Shown one piece after another: positions 8,508 through 15,726 of a DNA stretch of 31,736 nt; position 1 is the stretch's first letter, and each line of letters opens with the position of its first letter. Made by a program: the position numbers and the translations under genes. The notes beneath the pieces were generated by a model. The model was not told the origin of the DNA and searched no databases. It saw only the letters and a program-made list of their open reading frames with translations. The stretch lies in assembly GCA_032122625.1 (NCBI GenBank), contig JAQBGG010000143.1, forward strand, positions 1-31,736. The letters run 5' to 3'. The stretch is from CAXMST01 sp032122625. Lineage in GTDB: Bacteria; Actinomycetota; Thermoleophilia; Solirubrobacterales; 70-9.

Positions 8508-8939
8508 TCAGCTGCCCGGCGTCCACAGCCGCGACGGCTGCTGTGGGGCAGGCTGCGCCTCTGCGCCAGCAGCGGGATCCGTGGGCTCGGCCGGCGGCTC
8601 GCCCTCGGCAGATCCCCCGGCCTCGTTCGCGTACATCAGCTGAATCTGGGCCAGTGCATTGCGGACCTCCGCCTGGGGCTCAGGCTCAAGCAGATCGACG
8701 AGAGCGCCGACGGCCTCGATCCCAACGCGCGCCTGTTCAAGATCGCGTTCGTCCTCCTTGGCGATCCGCCGGGCCGCGAGGTTGAGGATGCTGACGACAC
8801 TCTGCGTGACGACATCCTGGACGCGCACATTGCGCATCTCCTCCTCCATCTGCCGCAGCATCTCCGCCTGTTCGGGAGTCATCTGCTCGGTCCCCGGGGG
8901 GACTGGTCCGCCCGGCTGCTGTGGCTGCTCAGTGCTCAT
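8508..8939 (-). CDS. Small helical protein, DUF1844-like
   Basis: A 143-residue soluble protein. A Gln/Pro-rich N-terminus is followed by a charged helical region (about 22-50) and the segment VVTQSVVSILNLAARRI. A second helix block follows, whose pattern (ARVGIEAVGALVDLL, then ALAQIQLMYAN) resembles DUF1844. The acidic Pro/Ala tail (from about residue 108) looks disordered. The ATG at 8937-8939 was chosen because the conserved part begins after it. The frame continues upstream to 9158, but that would overlap the end of the ligase gene. Function is unknown. It sits 43 bp downstream of the glutamate-cysteine ligase gene and may be the last gene of that transcript. Confidence 0.72.
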   Translation of the reverse strand: MSTEQPQQPGGPVPPGTEQMTPEQAEMLRQMEEEMRNVRVQDVVTQSVVSILNLAARRIAKEDERDLEQARVGIEAVGALVDLLEPEPQAEVRNALAQIQLMYANEAGGSAEGEPPAEPTDPAAGAEAQPAPQQPSRLWTPGS

Positions 8940-8982
8940 GGCCGGGACCCTACAGGCATCCGCGGGCCCGCTCTGCCGGCAC

Positions 8983-10149
8983 TCAGCCGGAGACGCATTC
9001 GGGCGCGTAGCTGCTGCCCGTCTCCTCGACGACCCCACGGTAGACGTCCTCGACCGCTCGCCCCTCGGCGAGCGCCGCCCGGACGCGCTGCGCCCCGTTG
9101 GGCCCGCTCGGCTCGGCATCGATAGCGAGGGATTCACGCGCCGGCGCAGTCCATTCAAGTAGGGCCTCGAGCGCCGCTGCCGTCGCGAGCTCGGTGCCTG
9201 ACGCGAAGTCGATCATCCGGCCATCCATGCCGTAGCGAATCGCGCGCCAGAGGTTCTCCTCCACCTCGCGACCCTGCATCGGCTCCGGCAGCGCGCCGGC
9301 GTCGTAGTCAAGAGCGGCCTGGGCGATGCAGGCCGTCATCAGGCCCGCCAGGCGGAAGGACTCCTCCCCCCTGCTCTGCGCGTCGCAGATCCGCACCTCG
9401 ACCGTGCCAAAGCGGTGGTGGGGCCGGACGCTCCACCACAACTGCGTCGACTCTACGATCGAGTTCGTCGCCTTCAGCAGAGCGACGAAATCTGCGTAGG
9501 TGGACCAGTCGCCAAACGGATCATGAATGCCGCAGCGAGGGAAGGTCCGGGTGAAGATCTGGGTTCGCACGGAGTGCAGCCCGGTGTCGCGGTGATCGAG
9601 CAGCGGCGAGTTGGCGGAGACCGCCAGCAGCGTCGGCAGGATCCCGCGGAGGTGGTCACAGACCGCGATCGCCCGATCCGCTCCGCGGATGCCGACGTGC
9701 GCGTGCAGGCTCCAGGTCTGGTTGCGCTGAGCGACGTAGCCGAGGTCGGAGCGAAGACGCTGGTAGTGGGGGGTGTCGATGATCTCCTGGTCCAGATAGT
9801 TGGCCCAGGGGTGGGTTCCCATCGCCACCAGGCTGACCCCCATGCGGTCGGCCAGGGCGAAGAGACGCCGACGGCGCTCGCGCTGGAGCTCGATCGCCTC
9901 CTCGAAGCTCTCGGCCCGTCCCGAGCGGATTTCGATCTCGGTGTCGATCAGCTCGCCGGCAGCCGAATCGGCGAGAACCTCATCCTCCTGACAAGCGGCG
10001 AACATCTCATCGAAGCGATGCGCCAGCTCCATCGTGGCCGGGTCGAGCAGAGCGAACTCCTCCTCGATCGCGACGGTGAAGTCCTGCGAGGCTTCGAAGA
10101 TCTCACGGGCCTGATCGAGGTGGAGGCTCCCATCATCAGCCGGGTTCAT
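8983..10149 (-). CDS. YbdK-type carboxylate-amine ligase (glutamate-cysteine ligase 2 family)
   Basis: A 388-residue member of the GCS2 family, close in length to E. coli YbdK (372). The N-terminal strand FTVAIEEEFALLD carries the Glu cluster of the ATP/Mg site. Other family landmarks are the HAHVGI-type segment (SLHAHVGIRG) and FGTVEVRICDAQ near residue 250. These enzymes ligate glutamate to cysteine or another amine using ATP; YbdK itself is only weakly active, so the true substrate is open. It follows rex by 25 bp on the same strand, after glutaredoxin, which suggests a role in low-molecular-weight thiol metabolism. The ATG is at 10147-10149. EgtA-like function (ergothioneine route) is an alternative, but no other egt gene is visible. 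Confidence 0.9.
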   Translation of the reverse strand: MNPADDGSLHLDQAREIFEASQDFTVAIEEEFALLDPATMELAHRFDEMFAACQEDEVLADSAAGELIDTEIEIRSGRAESFEEAIELQRERRRRLFALADRMGVSLVAMGTHPWANYLDQEIIDTPHYQRLRSDLGYVAQRNQTWSLHAHVGIRGADRAIAVCDHLRGILPTLLAVSANSPLLDHRDTGLHSVRTQIFTRTFPRCGIHDPFGDWSTYADFVALLKATNSIVESTQLWWSVRPHHRFGTVEVRICDAQSRGEESFRLAGLMTACIAQAALDYDAGALPEPMQGREVEENLWRAIRYGMDGRMIDFASGTELATAAALEALLEWTAPARESLAIDAEPSGPNGAQRVRAALAEGRAVEDVYRGVVEETGSSYAPECVSG

Positions 10150-10174
10150 CGGCGGTCCGCTCTCAAGATCGATC

Positions 10175-10882
10175 TCAGGTCAGGTAGAAGTAGAGGGCGT
10201 AGAGCAAATCCACCGCCGGGCTCGAGGTGTGGACGGTCACCTCGGGCGGCATCTCCAGTAGGCGGTCGGAGTAGTTGAAGATGATCCTGACGCCCGCCTC
10301 GACAAGCTGATCGGCGACCGCCTGGGCCGCCTCGGGTGGCACTGCGAGCACGCCGACAACGATCTCCTCCTTGGCGACCACCTTCTCGAGCTCATCGATC
10401 GCCCGCACCTTGACGCCGCCGAACTCCTTGCCGATCAGCTTCGGGGCGCTGTCAAAGATCGAGACGATCCGGAAGCCGTGGTCGGCGAACATGTCCGAGG
10501 AAGCGATCGCCTGGCCGAGGTTGCCGGCGCCGAACAAGGCGATGTTGTGCTGGCCCGATGTGCGGAGGATCTTGCGGATCTCACCGACCAGAGAATCGAT
10601 CTGATAGCCGACCCCACGTTTGCCGAACTTGCCGAAGCCGGAGAGGTCGCGGCGGATCTGAGTCGAGTTGATGTGGGTCCAGGAGGCGAGTTCCTGCGAG
10701 GAGATGGTTTCCTTGCCCATCTTCCGAGCCTGGATCAGGACCTGCAGGTATCTGGAGAGTCGGGCCGCGACGCCTAGCGAGAGCCGGACCGCCTCGTTGC
10801 CGTTGCCCAAGGGGCCGATCGCGGCCACGTCCTCATCCCCGGCTCCGGCGGGGGAGCTACTCGTACCGGGGCGCTCGCTCAT
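10175..10882 (-). CDS. rex: Redox-sensing transcriptional repressor Rex
   Basis: A 235-residue Rex protein. Residues about 34-90 form the winged-helix DNA-binding domain, with the typical run SSQELASWTHINSTQIRRDL and GKRGVGY. The Rossmann domain follows with LFGAGNLGQAI (about 116-126), then the FDSAPKLIG region. The C-terminal swapped helix ends in DLLYALYFYL. Rex dimers repress respiratory and fermentative genes until NADH/NAD+ rises. The first 30 residues are a Ser/Gly-rich extension beyond the usual start of the family. The ATG at 10880-10882 overlaps the glutaredoxin stop by 4 bp. I did not find a convincing Rex operator in the window. Confidence 0.96.
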   Translation of the reverse strand: MSERPGTSSSPAGAGDEDVAAIGPLGNGNEAVRLSLGVAARLSRYLQVLIQARKMGKETISSQELASWTHINSTQIRRDLSGFGKFGKRGVGYQIDSLVGEIRKILRTSGQHNIALFGAGNLGQAIASSDMFADHGFRIVSIFDSAPKLIGKEFGGVKVRAIDELEKVVAKEEIVVGVLAVPPEAAQAVADQLVEAGVRIIFNYSDRLLEMPPEVTVHTSSPAVDLLYALYFYLT

Positions 10883-11133
10883 ACGCGAAAGGTAGCGAGC
10901 CGGGAGCGGACGGCGTCGGCATCGAGGAAAAGCTCACAGATCCGCTCACCATCGATCTCGACCACGGGGATCCGCTCGAGCAGCCTGCGGTGGAGGCTGG
11001 AGTCGGTCTCGATATCGACCTCGACGAGTTCGAACTGGAGGCCCTCGCGCCGCAACCGCAACAGCCCCTGACGCGCTTCCTCGCAGAGATGGCAGCCCTC
11101 ACGGCCGTAGAGCTGGAGCCGCGGCTGGCTCAC
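10879..11133 (-). CDS. Glutaredoxin-like thiol oxidoreductase
   Basis: An 84-residue glutaredoxin/thioredoxin-fold protein. The N-terminal strand QLYGREGCHLCEEA carries the dithiol CHLC motif. The cis-proline segment is ERIPVVEIDGE, matching the IPV-x-x-x-x-G pattern of the family. The GTG at 11131-11133 shares a GTGA overlap with the tsaD stop, and the stop shares an ATGA overlap with rex, so it is locked into the operon. Length matches small DUF836-type glutaredoxins. It probably reduces protein disulfides; the electron donor is unclear, since actinobacteria usually rely on mycothiol rather than glutathione. Confidence 0.88.
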   Translation of the reverse strand: MSQPRLQLYGREGCHLCEEARQGLLRLRREGLQFELVEVDIETDSSLHRRLLERIPVVEIDGERICELFLDADAVRSRLATFRV

Positions 11134-12116
11134 CGGGGGACCGGGTCGAGGTCGAGGTACTCGGGGAACGGCATCGCCGGCAGGTGCGCCGCCGCGGCCC
11201 CGATCATCGCCGCGTTGTCGGTACAGAGCTCGGAACTGACCAGCTTCAGCCGGACTCCGCGCTCCGCACACAGCGAACCAGCCCGCTCGCGCAGCAGCGA
11301 GTTGGCGGCAACGCCACCGCCGAGAGTCACCGCCTCCCAGGTGTCGCGCGCGAGGGCCCGATTCAGCTTCGCGATCAACTGCCCGACGACGGCTGCCTGA
11401 AAGCTCGCCGCGAGGTCGGCGCGGCGGGTTTCGATCTCCTCCTGATCGAGTTTCTGGACCGCGTAGACAAGGGCCGTCTTCAGCCCGCTGAAGCTGAAGT
11501 CGAGGCCCGGGTCGCGGCCCATCGCAACGGGGAATCCGAACGCTGCAGGATCTCCCTTGGCGGCGCATTCCTCGATCGCGGGCCCACCGGGGTAGCCGAG
11601 CCCGAGCAGGCGGGCGGCCTTGTCGAGGGCCTCTCCGGCGGCGTCGTCCAGTGTCTGCCCGAGCAACTCGTAGCGAGCGTGGCTCTCGACGGCGGCGAGC
11701 AGCGTGTGGCCTCCGCTCGCCACCAGAGCCAGGAATGGCGGCTGCAGTGGCTCGGGTTCGAGATAGGCAGCGGCGACGTGGCCGAGCAGGTGATCGACGG
11801 GGATCAGGGGCTTACCGGTCGCGGCGGCCAGGCCCTTGGCGCTGCTGACACCGACGAGCAAGGCTCCGATCAGGCCGGGATTGGTCGTCACCGCGATCGC
11901 GTCAACCTGCTCGAGCGTGGTCCCGGCCTCGGCCAGCGCCGCATCGACGACCGGCTTGACGAGTTCGATGTGATGCCGGGAGGCAACCTCCGGGACGACG
12001 CCGCCGAAGCGCTCATGCGCGGCAGCCTGCGAGGAGATCACATTGCTGAGCACCACGGAGCCATCGACCACCGCGGCGCAGGTGTCGTCGCAGGAGGTCT
12101 CCAGCGCGAGGATCAT
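11130..12116 (-). CDS. tsaD: tRNA t6A37 threonylcarbamoyltransferase TsaD
   Basis: A 328-residue Kae1/TsaD-family protein. It starts MILALETSCDDT, the conserved first strand of the ASKHA fold. The metal-binding histidines lie in VDHLLGHVAA (H-x-x-x-H). ASGGHTLL, DDAAGEALDKAARLLGL, PGLDFSFSGLKTA and GGGVAANSLLRE follow. It transfers threonylcarbamoyl from its AMP adduct to A37 of ANN-reading tRNAs, together with TsaB and TsaE. The ATG at 12114-12116 overlaps the rimI stop (ATGA); an upstream frame extension to 12137 adds only seven basic residues. It is the third t6A gene in this cluster. TsaC (Sua5) is not in the window. Confidence 0.97.
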   Translation of the reverse strand: MILALETSCDDTCAAVVDGSVVLSNVISSQAAAHERFGGVVPEVASRHHIELVKPVVDAALAEAGTTLEQVDAIAVTTNPGLIGALLVGVSSAKGLAAATGKPLIPVDHLLGHVAAAYLEPEPLQPPFLALVASGGHTLLAAVESHARYELLGQTLDDAAGEALDKAARLLGLGYPGGPAIEECAAKGDPAAFGFPVAMGRDPGLDFSFSGLKTALVYAVQKLDQEEIETRRADLAASFQAAVVGQLIAKLNRALARDTWEAVTLGGGVAANSLLRERAGSLCAERGVRLKLVSSELCTDNAAMIGAAAAHLPAMPFPEYLDLDPVPR

Positions 12117-12616
12117 CCGTCGGGCTCGCCGAACCACATGATCAATGCGTCCTCGTTGTTGTCGTGGTAGTAGCGCAGCCGGCGGCCGGCGGCGCGGAAG
12201 CCGAGCTGCTCGTACATCCTGATCGCCCCCGCGTTCGAGATCCGCACCTCGAGCGTGTAGCGCTCTTCGCGTCCAGCCTCATCGAGGAGTCTCCTGATCA
12301 GGGCGCCGGCGAGCCCTTTGCGACGTTGGTCGGCCTCGACGGCGACGTTCATCAGATGCCAGATATCGGCGTACCGGGAGCAAACCAGGTAACCGACGAG
12401 GCCGGACTCCGTCTCGGCCGCGAGGCAGACCCCGGAGGGCTTGGAGAGTTCCAAGACGAACATCGCCAGTGACCAGGGAGCCGGGAAGGAGCGTCGCTCG
12501 AGGGCCAGCACCGCCGGCAGATCGCCGTAGGTGAGGCGACGGATGGTGGGCGCTCCCCCGGCTCCAGCGGCGCCGCCGGCGAGGGGAGGGTCCTCAGTTG
12601 CGGCCGTCTCGCTCAC
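12113..12616 (-). CDS. rimI: Ribosomal protein S18 alanine N-acetyltransferase RimI
   Basis: A 167-residue GNAT enzyme. The conserved core begins at TIRRLTYGDLPAVLALERRSFPAPWS, and the acetyl-CoA loop reads RRKGLAGALI. The tail shows the RimI pattern NAGAIRMYEQLGFRAAGRR followed by YYHDNNEDALIM. The GTG at 12614-12616 was chosen for its GGAG seven bases upstream; an ATG at 12629-12631 is an alternative. Either start lies inside the end of tsaB (overlap 23 or 38 bp). RimI is regularly encoded between tsaB and tsaD in actinobacteria and firmicutes. In some lineages it may have targets beyond S18. Confidence 0.93.
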   Translation of the reverse strand: MSETAATEDPPLAGGAAGAGGAPTIRRLTYGDLPAVLALERRSFPAPWSLAMFVLELSKPSGVCLAAETESGLVGYLVCSRYADIWHLMNVAVEADQRRKGLAGALIRRLLDEAGREERYTLEVRISNAGAIRMYEQLGFRAAGRRLRYYHDNNEDALIMWFGEPDG

Positions 12617-13301
12617 GCCATCGCTCCGCATCCGGTCGTCGCAGGTACAGGGGTCGCACGTCCTCGGGAGGGCCCGCCGCGACCGAATCGGAGATCGCGC
12701 AGACGTGTCGGGCTGAAAGCCTGTGGGCGGGGTGCTCATCGGCGAGAACTCCGATTCCAGCCGCCTCCAGCTCGCTCCGGAATCGTACCGCCCCATCACC
12801 GGCAGCCAGTGATCCCCGGGCGCCTTGGGAGGTCGCCGCCACAGCCTCCGGGGCTAGGACGAGTGGGGCCCCGGCGATCGGCTCAGCGGGGTGCAACAGG
12901 GCTACGAATACCTCGCCGCGCCGAGCGTCGACGACAGCGAGCCGTGCCCGACCCGGCTCCGCGGGGATCCCGGCCGCCAGCGTCGCCGTCGTCTCGACGC
13001 CCCCGATCGGCAGCGCCCGCGCCTGCGCCAGCGCCCGCGCGGTCGCAACGCCGATGCGGATGCCGGTGAACGATCCCGGGCCGATTCCGACCGCGATCCG
13101 CTCGACGCGGTCCCAGCCACCGGCCCCATCGACGACCTCCTGCACAGCGACGAGCAACGCCGGGCCGTGCCGCGGCATGCCGTCGGCCGCTGGGCTGATG
13201 CGCCGCTCGCCGAGCAACTCCGCACCCCGACCGATACCGGCGACGGTGTCCGCGGTCGCGGTGTCGATCGCCAGGGTCAGGTCAGCCGCGGAACCGCTCA
13301 T
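12594..13301 (-). CDS. tsaB: t6A biosynthesis scaffold protein TsaB
   Basis: A 235-residue inactive ASKHA-fold paralogue of TsaD. Typical features are the N-terminal strand LTLAIDTATADT, the stretch RISPAADGMPRHGPALL, the hallmark GIGPGSFTGIRIG and VVDARRGEVFVAL. TsaB dimerises with TsaD and with TsaE during the catalytic cycle. The ATG at 13299-13301 overlaps the tsaE stop by 4 bp. The C-terminus ends with ERDGRN and is overlapped by the start of rimI. Confidence 0.95.
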   Translation of the reverse strand: MSGSAADLTLAIDTATADTVAGIGRGAELLGERRISPAADGMPRHGPALLVAVQEVVDGAGGWDRVERIAVGIGPGSFTGIRIGVATARALAQARALPIGGVETTATLAAGIPAEPGRARLAVVDARRGEVFVALLHPAEPIAGAPLVLAPEAVAATSQGARGSLAAGDGAVRFRSELEAAGIGVLADEHPAHRLSARHVCAISDSVAAGPPEDVRPLYLRRPDAERWRERDGRN

Positions 13302-13720
13302 CGGCTGATCCGGATGGCGCGAGCATCGTCACCGGCGTGCTCAATCCGGACCGTGGCCGCGATCTGCCCGAGCTCGGCTGCCGCGGCCTCGGGCCACTCG
13401 ATGAAGGCAATCGCATCGGGGGTCAGGTAGTCATCGAGGAGGCCGGGCTCCTCTTCCGAGAGGGAGCCGAGCCGATAGAGGTCGAGATGGGAGACGGGCA
13501 CGCGACCCGCGTAGCGCTGCCCGATCGTGAAGGTCGGCGAGGTGACCGGCTCGCTGACCCCGAGGGCCCGGCAGGCACCGCGCACGAAGGTCGTCTTGCC
13601 GGCACCGAGCTCACCGGTTACCAGGACCACGTCGGCGGGTCCGAGGGACGTCGCGAGTTCGGCCGCGAGCTGCTCCGTCTCCTCAGCGGAGCCGACCTCG
13701 TATCGCTTGCCGCCGATCAT
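13298..13720 (-). CDS. tsaE: t6A biosynthesis ATPase TsaE
   Basis: A 140-residue P-loop ATPase with Walker A GELGAGKTTFVRG and the family run VTSPTFTIGQRY, then HLDLYRLGS and AIAFIEWPE. TsaE hydrolyses ATP to reset the TsaBD complex. The ATG is at 13718-13720. It is the first gene of the tsaE-tsaB-rimI-tsaD-grx-rex string, downstream of a hairpin that probably closes the UDG transcript. Confidence 0.95.
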   Translation of the reverse strand: MIGGKRYEVGSAEETEQLAAELATSLGPADVVLVTGELGAGKTTFVRGACRALGVSEPVTSPTFTIGQRYAGRVPVSHLDLYRLGSLSEEEPGLLDDYLTPDAIAFIEWPEAAAAELGQIAATVRIEHAGDDARAIRISR

Positions 13721-13738
13721 CGCCCCAGGGATTACAAC

Positions 13739-13766
13739 AGCGCCGGCCCCGCGGCACCCCGGCGCT
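13739..13766 (-). terminator. Hairpin between the UDG gene and tsaE
   Basis: A perfect 8-bp stem AGCGCCGG/CCGGCGCT (13739-13746 and 13759-13766) with a 12-nt loop, starting at the last base of the UDG stop codon. No U-tract. The location suggests termination of fmdB-udg before tsaE. Confidence 0.55.
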
Positions 13767-14455
13767 CAGCGACCGAAGATGTCCAGTTGGTCCGTGGACG
13801 GCCCCGTCGGAGTCGGTGGCTCGGTCGCCGGCGCCGGCTGCGGCTCCGCCTCCTTGGCGGCCGCATCTTCGGGGCCCGGGCCTGCGAGCAGCGTCCTCAG
13901 CCGCTCGAAATCCTCGACCAGGGTCTCCTTCATCCTCGGCGTGCGCAGCGCCGCCGCTGGATGCAGAAGCGGGAAGATGAAAACGGTCCGCCCACCGAGG
14001 GCATGGACCTGGGGAGTGCCCCGCACCCGGGTGATCCCGGTCTGGTCCCCGGTCAGGAGCTTGGTCGCGAAGTTCCCCAGCGTCGCGACGATCTTCGGCT
14101 CGATCAGCTCGACCTGCCGGTACAGGTAAGGACGGCAGGTCTCGATCTCGACCGGCTGCGGGTCGCGGTTGCCCGGCGGGCGGCATTTCAAGGTGTTCGC
14201 GACGAAGACGTCCTTGCGATCGAGCCCGATTCCCGCGAGCAGCTCGTTCAGGAGACCGCCGGCGCGGCCGACGAATGGCAAGCCCTGGCGGTCCTCGTCG
14301 GCACCCGGGGCCTCGCCCACGAACATCAGCTCGGCGTCGGCGTTGCCGGCGCCGAACACCACCTTGGTCCGCGTCTCGGCGAGCGGGCAGCGCGTGCACT
14401 CCGAAGCCTCGTTGTAAAGCTCGACGAGGCGCCCACGGCGCTCGGGAGCGCTCAC
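13766..14455 (-). CDS. Family 4 uracil-DNA glycosylase (4Fe-4S) with clamp-binding-like tail
   Basis: A 229-residue type-4 UDG that removes uracil arising from cytosine deamination. Four cysteines fit the iron-sulfur ligands (Cys20, Cys23, Cys91, Cys107; C-x2-C and C-x15-C). Motif A is VGEAPGADEDRQGLPFVGRAG (about 46-66) and motif B is LLHPAAAL with His165. After the catalytic core (ends near 190), a Pro/Ala/Glu-rich linker leads to a C-terminal QLDIFGR, which matches the bacterial beta-clamp-binding pentapeptide consensus QL(S/D)LF. The GTG at 14453-14455 overlaps the fmdB stop (GTGA). Longer starts up to 14683 would run through the zinc-ribbon gene. Confidence 0.95.
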   Translation of the reverse strand: MSAPERRGRLVELYNEASECTRCPLAETRTKVVFGAGNADAELMFVGEAPGADEDRQGLPFVGRAGGLLNELLAGIGLDRKDVFVANTLKCRPPGNRDPQPVEIETCRPYLYRQVELIEPKIVATLGNFATKLLTGDQTGITRVRGTPQVHALGGRTVFIFPLLHPAAALRTPRMKETLVEDFERLRTLLAGPGPEDAAAKEAEPQPAPATEPPTPTGPSTDQLDIFGR

Positions 14456-14763
14456 CCGCCTCCACTCCCCGAGGCGCCCCCGGACCCATCCGGCGGCCGC
14501 TTCTGTGCCTCGCCTGAGGCGCGTACCCTGCCCATCGTCTCCTTCCAGCGCTGTCTCGCACCGCCACGATTGGCGCCACGCTTGTCCTCCAGCGAGCGAC
14601 GCTGGGAGGCCGTCATCTGCCGGATCGGGGCGGCGAAGTTGGACATCCGGCGCTCGGTGCCTTCGGCACCGCACTGCTCGCACGGCGCTGACTCCGTACC
14701 GGCGCCGACGATGCTCTCAAAGCGAGTTCCGCAGGCGCGGCATTCAAACTCGTAGATCGGCAT
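14452..14763 (-). CDS. FmdB-family zinc-ribbon protein
   Basis: A 103-residue protein beginning MPIYEFECRACGTRFE, the standard FmdB start. Two CxxC pairs (Cys8/Cys11 and Cys28/Cys31) form the zinc ribbon. The rest is a basic, Gly/Ser-rich tail that is probably disordered and could contact nucleic acid. Function of the family is not firmly known; some members are called regulators. It is coupled to the UDG gene by a 4-bp overlap. Confidence 0.9.
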   Translation of the reverse strand: MPIYEFECRACGTRFESIVGAGTESAPCEQCGAEGTERRMSNFAAPIRQMTASQRRSLEDKRGANRGGARQRWKETMGRVRASGEAQKRPPDGSGGASGSGGG

Positions 14764-14827
14764 GGACCTGATCGTAGTGGCGGCCGCGGAGGGGGCGGGC
14801 TCCTCAGGGGGCGGCTCCGCCGAGGCC

Positions 14828-14833
14828 TATACT
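14828..14833 (+). promoter_or_regulatory. Candidate -10 element for the pantothenate cluster
   Basis: TATACT in the 138-bp divergent region, 69 bp before the ATG at 14902, stands out in very GC-rich DNA. No good -35 hexamer lies at the right distance. A small hairpin (inner stem 14810-14814 with 14817-14821) lies immediately upstream. Confidence 0.4.
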
Positions 14834-14901
14834 GGCGGCAGGCCGATGGCCGCGACCCGAGCATGGGCGCGGACCACGGAAAGGCCGCTTGAAACCAAGC
14901 C

Positions 14902-15726
14902 ATGCCGACCGGTATCTCGCCGATGAGGGAACTGGAACGGGACACACCCCACAGCGCCGCTCGAGTTGAAGCGCAGGCACCGATCGCCGTAATCGGGCGC
15001 GGGCGGCTGGGCATGAGCCTGGCGCGCGGGGCCAGGGCCGCCGGCTTCGATGTCCGCCTCGCGGGTCGGGATGGGGTCGAAGCCGCCTGCACCGACGCCG
15101 AGATCGCGCTGCTTTGCGTTCCCGATGCTGAGATCGAGGCCGCCTGCGCGGCGGTTGCCGAACTTCATCCGCCGCCGCGGTTCGTCGCCCACCCGAGCGG
15201 GGCAACCCCGCTTGGCGCGCTCGACCGGGCGCGAGAGAGCGGTTGCGAGGTCTTCTCGATCCACCCGTTGCAGACCGTGCCCGACGGCGAGGCGACGCTC
15301 GCGGGGGCGCCGGCCGCGATCTCCGGCTCCAGCCCCGAGGCGCTCGAGCGGGCGCGATCGCTGGCAGGAGCTCTGGGGATGCGTCCTTTCGAGGTTTCCG
15401 AGGATGCCCGCGCGGCCTACCACGCGGCTGCCTCGATGGCCTCCAACTTCCTCGTCACGCTGGAGGAGAGTGCCGCCGACCTGCTCGCCGCGGCCGGGGT
15501 CGAGGACGCTCGCGAGCTGCTCGCTCCACTCGTCCTGCAAAGCGCTGCCAACTGGGCCGAACGTGGCCCCGCCGCGCTGACCGGTCCGATCGCCCGCGGC
15601 GACGAGGCCACCGTCGCCCGCCACTTGGAGGCGCTGGCCGACGCTGCCCCGGAACTGATCCCGCTCTACGAGGAGCTGGCGGCCCGCGCGCGCGGGCGCG
15701 CCGAACGTGAAAGGCTCGAGAAGTGA
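14902..15726 (+). CDS. Rossmann-fold/DUF2520 oxidoreductase, candidate ketopantoate reductase
   Basis: A 274-residue protein with an N-terminal Rossmann domain (IAVIGRGRLGMSLARG at about 28-43) and the conserved ALLCVPDAEI and FVAHPSGATPL segments. FSIHPLQTVPDGE follows. The C-terminal helical domain carries HAAASMASNFLVTLEESA, typical of DUF2520. It resembles NADP-dependent reductases of the 6-phosphogluconate dehydrogenase-like superfamily. The GTG start of panC overlaps its stop by 4 bp and panB follows, so a pathway role is likely: reduction of ketopantoate to pantoate, the step between PanB and PanC. This is an inference from position. The ATG at 14902 lacks a strong ribosome-binding site; an ATG at 14923 is equally possible. 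Confidence 0.85.
   Translation: MPTGISPMRELERDTPHSAARVEAQAPIAVIGRGRLGMSLARGARAAGFDVRLAGRDGVEAACTDAEIALLCVPDAEIEAACAAVAELHPPPRFVAHPSGATPLGALDRARESGCEVFSIHPLQTVPDGEATLAGAPAAISGSSPEALERARSLAGALGMRPFEVSEDARAAYHAAASMASNFLVTLEESAADLLAAAGVEDARELLAPLVLQSAANWAERGPAALTGPIARGDEATVARHLEALADAAPELIPLYEELAARARGRAERERLEK

Noticed and set aside
13337..14755. Long open frame on the plus strand across tsaE, the UDG gene and fmdB (472 codons)
   Set aside because: It is antisense to three clearly conserved genes and its translation is low-complexity, rich in Arg/Gly/Leu/Asp, as expected from high-GC codon shadows.
14846..14926. Small upstream frame (about 26 codons) before the DUF2520 gene ending over the ATG at 14923
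   Set aside because: No ribosome-binding site and no conserved feature; could be chance, so not annotated as a leader peptide.
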